DNA from: Pseudarthrobacter cellobiosi
Lineage (GTDB): Bacteria > Actinomycetota > Actinomycetes > Actinomycetales > Micrococcaceae
Direction of reading: 5' to 3'
DNA: 64,000 nucleotides
Assembly: GCF_023913755.1 (NCBI RefSeq)
Contig: NZ_JAMXBJ010000049.1
Location: 124,001 to 188,000, forward strand
The notes under the pieces are model-generated. The model searched no databases. It was not told where the DNA came from and saw nothing but the letters and a program-made list of their open reading frames with translations. Shown in pieces: positions 1-8,767 of the stretch. The first letter of the stretch is position 1. Each line of letters begins with the position of its first letter. The position numbers were made by a program, and so were the translations under genes.

Positions 1-1022
1 TCTTCAGGGTTGAAGGTGATCGCGACGTAGAAGTAGGTGAAGAACACGATCATGGCGAAGTACAGCGCCATGTAGATCGGGTGGTCTCCTCGGGTCAGGT
101 TGTTGTTGATCCACTCAACCCACGGCGCGAGCGCCTCGCCCGCTTTGGGCTGGTTGAACTGTGAGATCAGTCCCGGCAGGTAGAGCATGGACGATGCGAA
201 GATCACGGGGATCACGCCTGCCATGTTCACCTTGATGGGGATGTAGGTGCTGGTGCCGCCGACGGTCCGGCGTCCGATCATCCGCTTGGCATACTGCACC
301 GGGACACGGCGCTGGGACTGCTCCACGAAGACCACCAGGGCAACCGTCACCAGGCCGATGACCAGGACCATAAAGAACGTACCCGGGCCCTGTGAGCTCC
401 AGATGGCACCCAAGGACGTGGGGAACGTCGCCGCTATGGAGGTGAAGATGAGCAGCGACATGCCGTTGCCCACACCCTTTTCGGTGACGAGTTCGCCCAT
501 CCACATAATGAGCCCGGTACCGGCGGTCAGCGTGATGATCAGCAGGATGGTGGTGATGATGCTGTCGTCAGGAATGATCGGCAGTGCACAGCCCGGAAGC
601 AACTGGCCTGAACGTGCCAGCGACACCAGCGTCGTTGCGTTCAGCAGGCCCAGGGCAATGGTGAGGTACCGCGTGTACTGGGTGAGTTTGGACTGCCCGG
701 AGGCGCCCTCCTCGTACAGCTCCTGGAACCGGGGAATGACCACCCGGAGCAGCTGCACGATGATGCTGGCCGTGATGTACGGCATGATGCCCAGCGCGAA
801 GATGGACACCTGAAGCAAGGCACCGCCGCTGAACAGGTTGACGAGCTGATAAAGCCCGCCAGCGGTCTGACCGTTCTGCAAGCATTGCTGGACATTCTGG
901 TAGTTCACACCAGGCGAGGGGATGAATGCACCCAAGCGGAAGATTGTGATGATTGCCAGCGTGAACAACAACTTGCGTCGCAGATCAGGCGTGCGAAAGG
1001 CCCGGCCAAATGCGCTAAGCAA
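1..1022 (-). CDS. secY: Preprotein translocase subunit SecY (3' end beyond window)
   Basis: Channel-forming subunit of the SecYEG translocon, which moves unfolded proteins across or into the cytoplasmic membrane. About 340 N-terminal codons are present; the family is about 430-440 residues, so roughly the last quarter lies beyond the left edge. The protein reads LLSAFGRAFRTPDLRRKLLF at the start, with the typical first membrane helix and plug region following. I choose a TTG start at 1022 because AGGAGG lies four bases upstream and no ATG or GTG gives the conserved N-terminus. A strong terminator separates it from rplO, so it probably has its own promoter, unlike the classical spc operon. Confidence 0.93.
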   Translation of the reverse strand, partial: MLSAFGRAFRTPDLRRKLLFTLAIITIFRLGAFIPSPGVNYQNVQQCLQNGQTAGGLYQLVNLFSGGALLQVSIFALGIMPYITASIIVQLLRVVIPRFQELYEEGASGQSKLTQYTRYLTIALGLLNATTLVSLARSGQLLPGCALPIIPDDSIITTILLIITLTAGTGLIMWMGELVTEKGVGNGMSLLIFTSIAATFPTSLGAIWSSQGPGTFFMVLVIGLVTVALVVFVEQSQRRVPVQYAKRMIGRRTVGGTSTYIPIKVNMAGVIPVIFASSMLYLPGLISQFNQPKAGEALAPWVEWINNNLTRGDHPIYMALYFAMIVFFTYFYVAITFNPE

Positions 1023-1165
1023 GCGTCCTCCTGTGTTGTTTATAAGCGTGGTGTGATGGGGACAATAATCCCAACAACCGAGTCTAACGGGTGGATCGGC
1101 CCTGCGAATAATCCGCGAACCCGCGATTGCGGCGCACGGACGGAAATGGTCGGCAGGCGGATGCG

Positions 1166-1213
1166 AAAAAAACTCCCGGTGTGCAGGGCCCTGGGGGCCT
1201 TGCACACCGGGAG
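1166..1213 (-). terminator. Intrinsic terminator after rplO
   Basis: On the minus strand a GC-rich hairpin with 13 uninterrupted outer base pairs (arms at 1201-1213 and 1173-1185) plus further pairing inside is followed directly by seven U (A7 at 1166-1172 on the plus strand). This is a textbook rho-independent terminator for the spc operon and sits 29 bases past the rplO stop, before secY. Confidence 0.9.
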
Positions 1214-1241
1214 TTCACAACGGGCGTTCGCCCACCGTCTA

Positions 1242-1736
1242 CTAGAGAGCGGTGGTGCTTCCGCCTGCTGCTGCAATCTTTTCTGCGGCGCTGGCCGAGA
1301 ATGCGTGGGCGGTGACGTCAACCTTGACGGTGATGTCGCCGGTGCCAAGCACCTTGACGGGCTGGTTCTTGCGAACGGCACCCTTTTCGACCAGGTTCTC
1401 CACGGTGACTGCGCCACCTTCGGGGAACAGCTCGTTGAGCTTGTCCAGGTTTACAACCTGGAACTCAACCCGGAAGGGGTTCTTGAAGCCGCGCAGCTTC
1501 GGCAGGCGCATGTGCAGCGGCAGCTGGCCGCCGGCAAAGCCAGCCTTGATCTGGTAGCGGGCCTTCGTACCCTTGGTACCGCGACCAGCGGTCTTACCCT
1601 TGGAACCTTCACCACGACCAACGCGGGTCTTGGCGGTTTTGGCACCCGGGGCGGGACGCAGGTGGTGAACCTTAAGTGCGTTCTGCTTCTCAGCAGTGGC
1701 GCCCTGAGCCTTTTCGGCGGTGTTCTTCTCTGCCAT
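1242..1736 (-). CDS. rplO: 50S ribosomal protein L15
   Basis: Large-subunit protein that binds 23S rRNA late in 50S assembly. 164 residues, slightly longer than the usual 145-150 because of an N-terminal stretch ([20 protein letters not shown]) before the family core, which begins with [13 protein letters not shown]. The core shows the Gly/Arg/Lys-rich loop [18 protein letters not shown] and the [18 protein letters not shown] motif typical of L15. It is the last gene of the spc transcription unit, immediately after rpmD with no gap, and is followed by a strong terminator. Confidence 0.98.
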   Translation of the reverse strand: MAEKNTAEKAQGATAEKQNALKVHHLRPAPGAKTAKTRVGRGEGSKGKTAGRGTKGTKARYQIKAGFAGGQLPLHMRLPKLRGFKNPFRVEFQVVNLDKLNELFPEGGAVTVENLVEKGAVRKNQPVKVLGTGDITVKVDVTAHAFSASAAEKIAAAGGSTTAL

Positions 1737-1943
1737 TTACTTCGCCTCCTCTACCTTTACCAGGTGCGGAACCGTGTTGAGCATTCCAACAGTCACGGCG
1801 TCGGCGGTGCGGACAACGGTGTGTCCGATCCGCTTCAGGCCGAGTGACCGAAGGGTGTCGCGCTGGTTCTGCTTGCCGCCAATGGCGGACTTGATCTGAG
1901 TGATCTCCAACTGCAGGTCGGAGGGAATCAGGTTCTTAGCCAT
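1737..1943 (-). CDS. rpmD: 50S ribosomal protein L30
   Basis: Small 23S rRNA-binding protein of the large subunit. 68 residues, within the normal 58-70. The family signature is visible around [20 protein letters not shown] followed by [13 protein letters not shown]. It abuts rplO directly and lies three bases downstream of rpsE, the standard S5-L30-L15 order, so translation is probably coupled along the operon. Confidence 0.98.
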   Translation of the reverse strand: MAKNLIPSDLQLEITQIKSAIGGKQNQRDTLRSLGLKRIGHTVVRTADAVTVGMLNTVPHLVKVEEAK

Positions 1944-1946
1944 GGC

Positions 1947-2684
1947 TTAGACACCCGCCTTCTGGTTCAGGATTGCCTTCACCATTGCTGGCGGAGCAAC
2001 CTCGTCCAGCGGCAGGCCGCGACGTGCTGCCACTGCTGCCGGCTCTTCGAGCTGCTTCAGCGCAGCAACCGTCGCGTGAACGATGTTGATGGCGTTGGAG
2101 GAACCGAGCGACTTGGAGAGGATGTCGTGGATGCCCACGCACTCCAAGATGGCGCGAACCGGACCACCGGCAATAACACCGGTACCGGCGGAAGCCGGAC
2201 GCAGCATTACGACGCCGGCAGCGGCCTCACCCTGAACGCGGTGCGGGATGGTGTTGCCAATGCGGGGAACGCGGAAGAAGGACTTCTTGGCCTCTTCAAC
2301 GCCCTTCGCGATTGCGGCAGGAACTTCCTTAGCCTTGCCGTAGCCCACGCCGACCATGCCGTTACCGTCACCAACGACGACCAGAGCGGTGAAGCTGAAG
2401 CGACGACCACCCTTGACCACCTTGGAAACGCGGTTGATGGTGACAACGCGTTCAATGAACTGGCTCTTCTCGGCTTCGCGGCCGCCGTCACGGCCACCAC
2501 GGCCACCACGGCCGCCATCGCGACCGCCCTGGCCCTTGTCGCCACGCTCGCCACGACGAGCGCCACCACGGCGGTCATCGGCAGCAGCTGCGGGCGCAGT
2601 GGTCTCAGTGGCCGGAGCAGCTACGGCTTCAGTAGCCTTCTGATCTGCAGACACAGTGTCCTTTTCCTTGTTTGCTTCCGTCAC
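1947..2684 (-). CDS. rpsE: 30S ribosomal protein S5 with RG-rich N-terminal extension
   Basis: Small-subunit protein needed for translational accuracy and mRNA helicase activity at the entry pore. The conserved S5 double-stranded-RNA-binding fold and C-terminal domain start near residue 75 ([20 protein letters not shown]). Before it lies an unusual extension of about 73 residues: an Ala/Glu/Thr-rich part, then a strongly basic RGG-like run (residues about 38-70, many GGR, GDR and GGRDGGR units). Typical bacterial S5 is about 165 residues, this one is 245. It overlaps rplR by four bases (ATGA). The extension resembles those of other high-GC actinobacteria; its function is unknown. Confidence 0.98.
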   Translation of the reverse strand: MTEANKEKDTVSADQKATEAVAAPATETTAPAAAADDRRGGARRGERGDKGQGGRDGGRGGRGGRDGGREAEKSQFIERVVTINRVSKVVKGGRRFSFTALVVVGDGNGMVGVGYGKAKEVPAAIAKGVEEAKKSFFRVPRIGNTIPHRVQGEAAAGVVMLRPASAGTGVIAGGPVRAILECVGIHDILSKSLGSSNAINIVHATVAALKQLEEPAAVAARRGLPLDEVAPPAMVKAILNQKAGV

Positions 2685-3064
2685 AGTGACAGCCCACCTT
2701 CACGTGCGCCGTCAGCGACAGCAGCAATTCGGCCGTGGTACTTGTTACCACCGCGGTCGAAGACAACTGCTTCGATACCGGCAGCCTTCGCACGCTCGGC
2801 GACGAGCTCGCCAACGCGCTTGGCCTTGGCGGTCTTGTCACCTTCGAATGCACGAAGATCGGCTTCCAGTGTGGAGGCGCTCGCTACGGTCAGGCCCTTG
2901 GTGTCATCGACAACCTGGACGAATACGTGGCGTGCGGAACGGTTGACGACCAGACGAGGACGTACAGCCGTACCGGAGATGCGCTTGCGGATACGAAGCT
3001 GGCGGCGGCTGCGCGAAGCAGACTTGCTCTTGTTCGTACGCTTCTTGTTAATTGAGATGGCCAT
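2681..3064 (-). CDS. rplR: 50S ribosomal protein L18
   Basis: Binds 5S rRNA and helps to join it to 23S rRNA in the central protuberance. 127 residues, normal for actinobacteria. Basic N-terminus ([20 protein letters not shown]) is followed by the L18 core with [20 protein letters not shown] and the C-terminal [20 protein letters not shown] motif. Start codon lies two bases after the rplF stop and the end overlaps rpsE by four bases, consistent with a coupled operon. Confidence 0.98.
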   Translation of the reverse strand: MAISINKKRTNKSKSASRSRRQLRIRKRISGTAVRPRLVVNRSARHVFVQVVDDTKGLTVASASTLEADLRAFEGDKTAKAKRVGELVAERAKAAGIEAVVFDRGGNKYHGRIAAVADGAREGGLSL

Positions 3065-3066
3065 GG

Positions 3067-3603
3067 TTACTTACCAGCCTTTCCGACCTTGCGGCGGATG
3101 ACTTCGCCTGCGTAGCGAATGCCCTTGCCCTTGTAGGGGTCCGGCTTCCGCAGCTTGCGAATGTTGGCAGCAACCTCGCCGACCTGCTGCTTGTTGATAC
3201 CTGAAACAGAGAGCTTGGTCGGGGTCTCAACTGCAAAGGTGATGCCGTCCGGTGCGGTGACATTTACCGGGTGGCTGTAGCCGAGAGCGAACTCAAGGTC
3301 AGATCCCTTGGCCTGAACGCGGTAACCAGTACCAACGATTTCAAGCTTCTTCTCGTAGCCCTTGGTAACGCCCTCGATCATGTTGGAGATCAGGGTGCGG
3401 GTCAGGCCGTGGAGTGAACGGGAGGCGCGCTCGTCGTTCGGGCGGGCGACAGTCAGGGTCTCTGCTTCCAGGGAAACCTCGATCGGGCTGGCCACAGTGT
3501 GGTTCAGCTCGCCTTTGGCACCCTTGACGCTGACGACAGAGCCGTCAACCTTGACCTCAACGCCGGCAGGAACGGTGATGGGGAGACGTCCAATACGTGA
3601 CAT
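3067..3603 (-). CDS. rplF: 50S ribosomal protein L6
   Basis: Large-subunit protein near the GTPase-associated centre and sarcin-ricin loop. 178 residues, the usual family length, with two repeated domains. Recognised by [17 protein letters not shown] at the N-terminus and by the C-terminal signature [14 protein letters not shown], which is nearly invariant in L6. It follows rpsH by 18 bases and has a good AAGGAAGAG ribosome binding site upstream of its ATG. Confidence 0.98.
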   Translation of the reverse strand: MSRIGRLPITVPAGVEVKVDGSVVSVKGAKGELNHTVASPIEVSLEAETLTVARPNDERASRSLHGLTRTLISNMIEGVTKGYEKKLEIVGTGYRVQAKGSDLEFALGYSHPVNVTAPDGITFAVETPTKLSVSGINKQQVGEVAANIRKLRKPDPYKGKGIRYAGEVIRRKVGKAGK

Positions 3604-3621
3604 TATTCTCTTCCTTTCCCG

Positions 3622-4020
3622 TTACCAGACGTAGGCGAGGACTTCGCCGCCCACGCCCTTCTTGCCGGCTTGCTTATCAGTCAAGAGGCCGGAAGAGGTG
3701 GACAGGATTGCGACACCCAGGCCACCGAGCACGTGCGGGAGGTTGGTGGACTTTGCGTAAACACGCAGGCCCGGCTTGGAAATACGGCGAACGCCAGCGA
3801 TTGAACGCTCGCGGTTCGGTCCGAACTTAAGGTCCAGGGTCAGCTTCTTGCCAACCTCCGCGTCTTCTTCTTTCCAGGAGGCGATGTAACCTTCAGCCTT
3901 CAGGATGTCGGCAACGCGTGCCTTGAGCTTGCTGTACGGCATGGACACGGAATCGTGGTAAGCCGAGTTTGCATTGCGCAGACGCGTAAGCATGTCTGCG
4001 ACCGGATCAGTCATTGTCAT
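3622..4020 (-). CDS. rpsH: 30S ribosomal protein S8
   Basis: Primary 16S rRNA-binding protein of the central domain; in enterobacteria it is the translational repressor of the spc operon. 132 residues, as expected. Motifs: [14 protein letters not shown] near the N-terminus and the C-terminal [10 protein letters not shown] signature. The gene directly follows rplE with a 78-base gap; the rpsN/rpsZ gene for S14, which sits here in many bacteria, is absent. Confidence 0.98.
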   Translation of the reverse strand: MTMTDPVADMLTRLRNANSAYHDSVSMPYSKLKARVADILKAEGYIASWKEEDAEVGKKLTLDLKFGPNRERSIAGVRRISKPGLRVYAKSTNLPHVLGGLGVAILSTSSGLLTDKQAGKKGVGGEVLAYVW

Positions 4021-4098
4021 TTGGGCTCTTGCCCTTCCTCATAACGGTTTCCTCGCTGCTGCATGAAGCATCAGCGAAGGACCTGTTACGTAGTTAGA

Positions 4099-4680
4099 TT
4101 AGTCTTCGGCCTTGAACGGGAAGCCAAGCGCCTTGAGCAGCGCGCGGCCTTCGTCATTGGTCTTGGCGGTGGTTACAACCGTGATGTCCATACCGCGTAC
4201 GCGGTCGATGGAATCTTGGTCGATTTCGTGGAACATAACCTGCTCGGTCAGACCGAAGGTGTAGTTGCCGTTGCCGTCGAACTGCTTGCCACTGAGGCCG
4301 CGGAAGTCGCGGATACGGGGCAGAGCCAGCGTGACCAGACGATCCAGGAATTCCCACATGCGGTCTCCACGCAGGGTTGCGTGTGCGCCGATGGGCATGC
4401 CTTCGCGCAGCTTGAACTGTGCGATCGACTTGCGGGCCTTGGTTACCTGCGGCTTCTGGCCGGTGATCAGGGTCAGATCGCGGACAGCGCCGTCGATCAG
4501 CTTGGAGTCCTTAGCGGCATCTCCAACACCCATGTTCACAACGACCTTCACCAGGCGGGGAACCTGGTTAACGTTGCTGTACTTGAATTCCTCAACGAGC
4601 GTGCTCTTGATGGAATCGGCGTACTTGGTCTTCAGACGAGGAACGATCTTCGCTGCCGGAGTCTCGAGAGTCTCAGTCAT
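4099..4680 (-). CDS. rplE: 50S ribosomal protein L5
   Basis: 5S rRNA-binding protein that forms part of the central protuberance and contacts P-site tRNA. 193 residues, slightly longer than the 179-187 of many bacteria. Family features are [17 protein letters not shown], the loop [20 protein letters not shown] and the C-terminal FPFKAED. Its ATG overlaps the rplX stop codon by one base (TAATG), indicating translational coupling. Followed by rpsH. Confidence 0.98.
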   Translation of the reverse strand: MTETLETPAAKIVPRLKTKYADSIKSTLVEEFKYSNVNQVPRLVKVVVNMGVGDAAKDSKLIDGAVRDLTLITGQKPQVTKARKSIAQFKLREGMPIGAHATLRGDRMWEFLDRLVTLALPRIRDFRGLSGKQFDGNGNYTFGLTEQVMFHEIDQDSIDRVRGMDITVVTTAKTNDEGRALLKALGFPFKAED

Positions 4681-5039
4681 TAGATGTCCTTCCCGGAGCT
4701 CTTGGCCACGCGGACACGCACGTCGCGCTTCACGCCATTGCGCTCCACGGTCTCGGTGCGGAAACCAACGCGGGTGGGCTTCTTGGTGGACGGGTCAACC
4801 AGAGCCACGTTGGAGATGTGGACCGAAGCTTCTACGACCTCGATGCCACCAGTCTTGGTGCCGCGCTGCGACTGACCGGCCTTCGTGTGCTTGGTTACGC
4901 GGTTAATGCCTTCGACCAACACGCGGCTGGTCTCCGGGAATACGCGCAGAACCTTGCCCTGCTTGCCTTTGTCGCCGCCGCGCTCAGCCTTGGCGCCAGT
5001 GATGACCTGAACGAGGTCACCCTTTTTGATCTTAGCCAT
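4680..5039 (-). CDS. rplX: 50S ribosomal protein L24
   Basis: Assembly-initiator protein that binds the 5' domain of 23S rRNA near the exit tunnel. 119 residues. The KOW motif is visible at the N-terminus ([20 protein letters not shown]), followed by [17 protein letters not shown] and [17 protein letters not shown], all typical for actinobacterial L24. Three bases separate it from rplN, and its stop overlaps the rplE start. Confidence 0.98.
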   Translation of the reverse strand: MAKIKKGDLVQVITGAKAERGGDKGKQGKVLRVFPETSRVLVEGINRVTKHTKAGQSQRGTKTGGIEVVEASVHISNVALVDPSTKKPTRVGFRTETVERNGVKRDVRVRVAKSSGKDI

Positions 5040-5042
5040 GGA

Positions 5043-5411
5043 CTAAAGCACCTCCGGAGCCAGAGAAACGATCTTCATGAACTTCTTGTCACGAAGTTCA
5101 CGACCAACCGGTCCGAAGATACGGGTACCGCGGGGGTCACCGTCAGCCTTCAGGATCACAGCTGCGTTCTCGTCAAACTTGATATAGGAACCATCCGCAC
5201 GGCGGCGTTCCTTCTTGGTACGGACGATGACTGCCTTAACAACATCGCCCTTCTTTACGTTGCCGCCCGGAATTGCATCCTTGACGGTAGCGACGATGAC
5301 GTCGCCAATGCCTGCGTAGCGACGGCCAGATCCACCGAGAACGCGAATGGTAAGGATTTCCTTAGCACCCGTGTTGTCGGCGACCTTGAGTCGCGACTCC
5401 TGCTGAATCAC
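5043..5411 (-). CDS. rplN: 50S ribosomal protein L14, first gene of the spc operon
   Basis: Large-subunit interface protein contacting 16S rRNA helix 14 and the binding site of ribosome silencing factor. 122 residues, exactly the canonical length. It begins [20 protein letters not shown] and contains [20 protein letters not shown], both diagnostic. GGAGTAAAT upstream gives a normal ribosome binding site. It is the first gene after a 760-base intergenic region that holds the terminator of the preceding S10 operon, so a promoter for the spc operon must lie in that gap. Confidence 0.98.
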   Translation of the reverse strand: MIQQESRLKVADNTGAKEILTIRVLGGSGRRYAGIGDVIVATVKDAIPGGNVKKGDVVKAVIVRTKKERRRADGSYIKFDENAAVILKADGDPRGTRIFGPVGRELRDKKFMKIVSLAPEVL

Positions 5412-5742
5412 TATTTACTCCTTGCGTCGCGCCGGTTCTCAGACCGAAAATCTTCCTACGGAATGAGCCTTGCGGAACGGTTGATCGGGGTGTCTCTTGA
5501 CCTGCCTGGATTTTGCCAGACCAGGCCTAAACGCCCGTGCCAAAAACATTTGCTTCCCAGGCGGATCCGGACAGGTCCGGAGCACGAGGGGGCACTATGC
5601 CGTGGCACGATTGTTTACGAGGTTGATGACGGCGCACAGAGGGCGCCATACAAACTCAATATCCTAGCACAGTTGGGGGCATCTCCCATATCACACGGCG
5701 GCAGCCACAGCACAACTGCTTCCCTCCAGAGCCGGCAACGCA
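5412..5742 (-). promoter_or_regulatory. Upstream region of the spc operon
   Basis: This 331-base stretch has no credible gene on either strand. It must contain the promoter and 5' leader of rplN onward, because the S10 operon terminates at 6105-6141. A possible -10 hexamer TAGGAT (minus strand, 5661-5666) is present, but I see no convincing -35 partner, so the exact promoter is not assigned. Confidence 0.4.
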
Positions 5743-5818
5743 CGACGGCGTCACGCACGGCACGCTTTCGGCCCACCGGCGGTGCCACTCCCCCGGAAAC
5801 CCGGCCTCCCGCCGTCGG
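5743..5818. repeat. 76-bp direct repeat, copy A
   Basis: A 76-base unit that recurs at 5969-6044 with five mismatches (about 93 percent identity). Each copy begins CGACGGCG and ends with the inverse complement CGCCGTCG, so it has 8-bp inverted termini like a small non-coding mobile or REP-type element. The two copies are in the same orientation and bracket a cluster of palindromes. Confidence 0.85.
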
Positions 5819-5953
5819 ACGCTCTCTCACTTAATGCGCCTTTTCGGCGGACGCTCTCTCACATGATGCAAGTTTTTGAACGACGCTCTCTCACTTTCCT
5901 AAGAAAAGTGAGAGAGCGTCCGGGGATTTCCCGCATTAAGTGAGATATCGTCC
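5817..5953. repeat. Nested palindrome cluster, GACGCTCTCTCACTT family
   Basis: The motif GGACGCTCTCTCACTT and its inverse complement occur five times. The outer arms (5817-5838 and 5932-5953) are 22 bases with two mismatches. The inner arms (5882-5897 and 5905-5920) pair perfectly over 16 bases around a 7-base loop. A further single arm lies at 5849-5870. The result is a hairpin nested inside a hairpin. The same motif and nested layout recur at 41315-41415, so it is a dispersed repeat family. Confidence 0.88.
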
Positions 5954-5968
5954 TGATGCAAACGCGGA

Positions 5969-6044
5969 CGACGGCGTCACGCACGGCACGCTTTCCGCCC
6001 GCTGGCGGTGCAACTCCCCCGGAGACCCGGCCTCCCGCCGTCGG
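5969..6044. repeat. 76-bp direct repeat, copy B
   Basis: Second copy of the 76-base unit described at 5743-5818, same orientation, offset 226 bases, with five substitutions and no gaps. It again has CGACGGCG and CGCCGTCG termini. Confidence 0.85.
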
Positions 6045-6104
6045 CCGTCCCCCAAAAACCTGCTCCGCGTGACACCCCAGCCAGCCCACCCACCGCGAAA
6101 TGCG

Positions 6105-6141
6105 GAAAACCCCCGCTCCCAAAAAGGGAACGGGGGTTTCC
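6105..6141 (-). terminator. Terminator of the S10 operon
   Basis: A 16-bp stem (one mismatch) with a five-base loop lies 32 bases beyond the rpsQ stop. On the minus strand the stem ends in GGGGGTTTTCC, so the U-run is part of the descending arm. It separates the S10 and spc transcription units. Confidence 0.8.
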
Positions 6142-6172
6142 GGTGCAGTACCTGCAAGCAGGCTGCGGGGTG

Positions 6173-6481
6173 TTACTTGGCCTTTTCGAGGATCTCGACC
6201 AGACGCCACCGCTTGGTAGCGGACAGCGGGCGGGTCTCGGCGAGGAGAACGAGGTCGCCGATGCCGGCGCTGTTCTCTTCGTCGTGAGCCTTGATCTTCG
6301 TGTTGCGGCGGATGACTTTGCCGTACAAAGCGTGCTTTACGCGGTCTTCTACCTGGACAACGATGGTCTTTTCCATCTTGTCCGAGACTACGTAGCCACG
6401 CTTCGTCTTACGGTCACCGCGTTCGCCAGCCGTAGCTGCTGCGGAAACAGTTTCCGTCACGTTCTCGTCCTTTTCACTCAC
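6173..6481 (-). CDS. rpsQ: 30S ribosomal protein S17
   Basis: Primary 16S rRNA-binding protein of the 5' domain. 102 residues; the conserved OB-fold core starts about residue 27 ([20 protein letters not shown]) after a Glu/Thr/Ala-rich N-terminal extension of about 20 residues that is common in actinobacteria. The C-terminal part shows [19 protein letters not shown]. Last gene of the S10 operon, overlapping rpmC by four bases, and followed by a terminator. Confidence 0.98.
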   Translation of the reverse strand: MSEKDENVTETVSAAATAGERGDRKTKRGYVVSDKMEKTIVVQVEDRVKHALYGKVIRRNTKIKAHDEENSAGIGDLVLLAETRPLSATKRWRLVEILEKAK

Positions 6482-6807
6482 TTGGCATCCTCCTCGGCCT
6501 CAACCGTTTCAGCCGTTTCGGCCTTCTTGGTTGCAGCCTTCTTGGACTTCTTCTCTTCCTTGGCTTCCACAACCGGTGCGGCAACCTCGGCACGAATGCC
6601 CAGCTCGCGCTCACGGAGAACGGTGTAGATGCGTGCGATGTCCTTCTTTACCGCGCGCAGTCGACCGTGGTTCTCCAGCTGACCGGTGGCGGACTGGAAA
6701 CGCAGGTTGAACAGCTCTTCCTTAGCCTTACGGAGCTCTTCAACGAGGCGCTCGTTGTCGAACGTGTCCAGCTGTGCGGATGCAAGTTCCTTGGATCCTA
6801 CTGACAT
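6478..6807 (-). CDS. rpmC: 50S ribosomal protein L29 with acidic/basic C-terminal tail
   Basis: Protein at the nascent-chain exit site, part of the docking platform for trigger factor and SRP. The L29 core (residues about 8-75) includes [18 protein letters not shown] and [20 protein letters not shown]. The usual length is 65-75 residues, but this protein has 109 because of a low-complexity tail rich in Lys, Glu and Ala ([17 protein letters not shown]). Starts two bases after rplP and overlaps rpsQ by four bases. Confidence 0.97.
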   Translation of the reverse strand: MSVGSKELASAQLDTFDNERLVEELRKAKEELFNLRFQSATGQLENHGRLRAVKKDIARIYTVLRERELGIRAEVAAPVVEAKEEKKSKKAATKKAETAETVEAEEDAK

Positions 6808-6809
6808 TT

Positions 6810-7226
6810 CTATTCACCACCTTCGCGACGCAAAATGCGTGCCTTCAACGGGAGCTTGTGGATTGCCAGGCGCAGGGCCTCGCGAGCTACCGATTCCTCG
6901 ACGCCGGAGATCTCAAAGAGAACCCGGCCCGGCTTGACGTTTGAGACCCACCATTCCGGCGAACCCTTACCGGAACCCATGCGGGTTTCGGCAGGCTTCT
7001 TGGTGATCGGACGGTCCGGGTAAATGTTGATCCAGACCTTACCGCCACGCTTGATGTGGCGGGTCATCGCGATACGGGCAGACTCGATCTGACGGTTGGT
7101 GACGTATGCCGGGCTCAGAGCCTGGATACCCCACTCACCGAAGGAGACCTTGGTGCCGCCCGTAGCAGCGCCGGAACGACCCGGGTGGTGCTGCTTACGG
7201 TGCTTGACTCGACGTGGGATAAGCAT
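6810..7226 (-). CDS. rplP: 50S ribosomal protein L16
   Basis: Large-subunit protein that positions aminoacyl-tRNA at the A site and peptidyl transferase centre. 138 residues, the standard length. Signature sequences: [19 protein letters not shown] at the start, [19 protein letters not shown] in the middle and [15 protein letters not shown] near the end. It immediately follows rpsC without a gap, matching the conserved S3-L16-L29-S17 order. Confidence 0.98.
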   Translation of the reverse strand: MLIPRRVKHRKQHHPGRSGAATGGTKVSFGEWGIQALSPAYVTNRQIESARIAMTRHIKRGGKVWINIYPDRPITKKPAETRMGSGKGSPEWWVSNVKPGRVLFEISGVEESVAREALRLAIHKLPLKARILRREGGE

Positions 7227-8069
7227 TTAAGCCTGTCCTCCTTCTACTGCAGCAGGTGCAGCCTCAACTGCCGGAGCCTCGGCAGCCGGAGCTGCCTCTG
7301 CTGCCGGACGGTCGGTACGACGGCGGCGGTCACCACGGTCAGCGCCGCCGGCGCCACCCGGGCGGCCCGGACGGTCGCTGGGACCGCGGCCACGGGACGG
7401 AGCAGCAGCTGCCTGCTGAGCCAGTTCCTTGGCGGTGACGTCACCCTTGTAGATCCAGACCTTCACGCCGATGCGGCCGAAGGTGGTCTTGGCCTCGTAG
7501 AAGCCGTAGTCGATGTTCGCACGGAGGGTGTGCAGGGGCACACGGCCTTCGCGGTAGAACTCCGAGCGGGACATTTCTGCGCCACCCAGTCGACCGGAGC
7601 AGGCGATACGGATGCCCTTGGCACCTGCACGCTGAGCGGACTGCATTGCCTTCTTCATCGCACGGCGGAAAGCCACGCGGGAAGTCAGCTGCTCAGCAAC
7701 ACCCTGGGCAACAAGCTGTGCTTCCATCTCGGGGTTCTTGACCTCGAGGATGTTCAGCTGGACCTGCTTGCCCGTCAGCTTCTCAAGCTCGCCGCGGATG
7801 CGGTCTGCTTCAGCGCCGCGGCGGCCGATAACGATGCCGGGACGTGCCGTGTGGATATCCACGCGGACACGGTCACGGGTGCGCTCGATCTCAACCTTGG
7901 CGATACCGGCGCGCTCCATGCCAACTGACATGAGCTGGCGGATACGGATGTCTTCGCGAACGAAGTCCTTGTACCGCTGTCCGGGCTTGGTGCTGTCAGC
8001 GAACCAGTGCGATACGTGATCGGTGGTGATGCCGAGTCGGAACCCGTGCGGGTTAACTTTCTGTCCCAC
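7227..8069 (-). CDS. rpsC: 30S ribosomal protein S3 with basic/Ala-rich tail
   Basis: Head protein of the small subunit; forms the mRNA entry pore with S4 and S5. It carries an N-terminal domain ([20 protein letters not shown]), a KH domain around residues 40-110 with [18 protein letters not shown], and a C-terminal domain ending near residue 215. The last 65 residues form an extension: an Arg/Gly/Pro-rich part ([20 protein letters not shown]) and then Ala/Glu/Pro repeats. Total 280 residues against 210-235 in many bacteria. It abuts rplV and rplP. Confidence 0.98.
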   Translation of the reverse strand: MGQKVNPHGFRLGITTDHVSHWFADSTKPGQRYKDFVREDIRIRQLMSVGMERAGIAKVEIERTRDRVRVDIHTARPGIVIGRRGAEADRIRGELEKLTGKQVQLNILEVKNPEMEAQLVAQGVAEQLTSRVAFRRAMKKAMQSAQRAGAKGIRIACSGRLGGAEMSRSEFYREGRVPLHTLRANIDYGFYEAKTTFGRIGVKVWIYKGDVTAKELAQQAAAAPSRGRGPSDRPGRPGGAGGADRGDRRRRTDRPAAEAAPAAEAPAVEAAPAAVEGGQA

Positions 8070-8435
8070 TTAGCGAGCCTCCTCTTTCTCAGGTGTAGCG
8101 ACTACCACAGTGATGTGGCTGGTGCGCTTCTTGATCTGAAATGCACGACCCTGAGCACGCGGCTGGAACCGCTTCATGGTCGGGCCTTCATCAACGAACA
8201 TTTCGCTGATGATGAGGTCGCTTTCGTCAAACGAAACACCGTCGCGGTCCGCGAGGGACCGGGCGTTTGCGATTGCCGACTGTACTACCTTGAATACCGG
8301 CTCCGAAGCTGCCTGGGGGGCAAACTTCAGAATTGCCAGAGCCTCATTCGCTTGCTTACCACGAACAAGGTTGACGACGCGCCGGGCCTTCATAGGCGTT
8401 ACGCGGATGTGACGCGCAATTGCCTTGGCTTCCAT
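8070..8435 (-). CDS. rplV: 50S ribosomal protein L22
   Basis: Large-subunit protein whose beta-hairpin lines the nascent-peptide exit tunnel; macrolide-resistance changes map to that loop in other bacteria. 121 residues, as expected. Motifs: [20 protein letters not shown] at the N-terminus and [20 protein letters not shown] in the hairpin region, with no visible insertion. It adjoins rpsC directly. Confidence 0.98.
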   Translation of the reverse strand: MEAKAIARHIRVTPMKARRVVNLVRGKQANEALAILKFAPQAASEPVFKVVQSAIANARSLADRDGVSFDESDLIISEMFVDEGPTMKRFQPRAQGRAFQIKKRTSHITVVVATPEKEEAR

Positions 8436-8473
8436 TGCTTTCCTTCTCTCGTCTTTGACGTAAGTGCAGGCGC

Positions 8474-8755
8474 CTAGCGGCGCTTGCCCTTACGGTCGTC
8501 CTTGACATGGCCGCGGAATGTCCGCGTGGGAGCGAATTCGCCGAGCTTGTGCCCGACCATCGACTCAGTGACAAACACCGGAATGTGCTTGCGTCCGTCG
8601 TGTACGGCGATCGTGTGCCCAAGCATGTTGGGGATGATCATCGAACGGCGGGACCAGGTCTTGATGACGTTCTTGGTGCCCTTTTCGTTTTCCCTGTCCA
8701 CCTTTACAAAGAGGTGCTGGTCAACGAAAGGACCTTTTTTCAGGCTGCGTGGCAT
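8474..8755 (-). CDS. rpsS: 30S ribosomal protein S19
   Basis: Head protein of the small subunit that contacts A-site tRNA and forms intersubunit bridges with L5. 93 residues, canonical. It begins [19 protein letters not shown] and carries [20 protein letters not shown] and [16 protein letters not shown], nearly invariant in the family. Located between rplB and rplV as in other S10 operons. Confidence 0.98.
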   Translation of the reverse strand: MPRSLKKGPFVDQHLFVKVDRENEKGTKNVIKTWSRRSMIIPNMLGHTIAVHDGRKHIPVFVTESMVGHKLGEFAPTRTFRGHVKDDRKGKRR

Positions 8756-8767
8756 GTGTCCAGGCTC

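Noticed and set aside
5817-5953. CRISPR array
   Set aside because: Repeated motifs alternate in orientation and spacing is irregular with no unique spacers of constant length; no cas genes in the window.
5615-6209. Short open frames in the rplN-rpsQ gap
   Set aside because: They run through the direct repeats and palindromes, have no ribosome binding sites and no family similarity.
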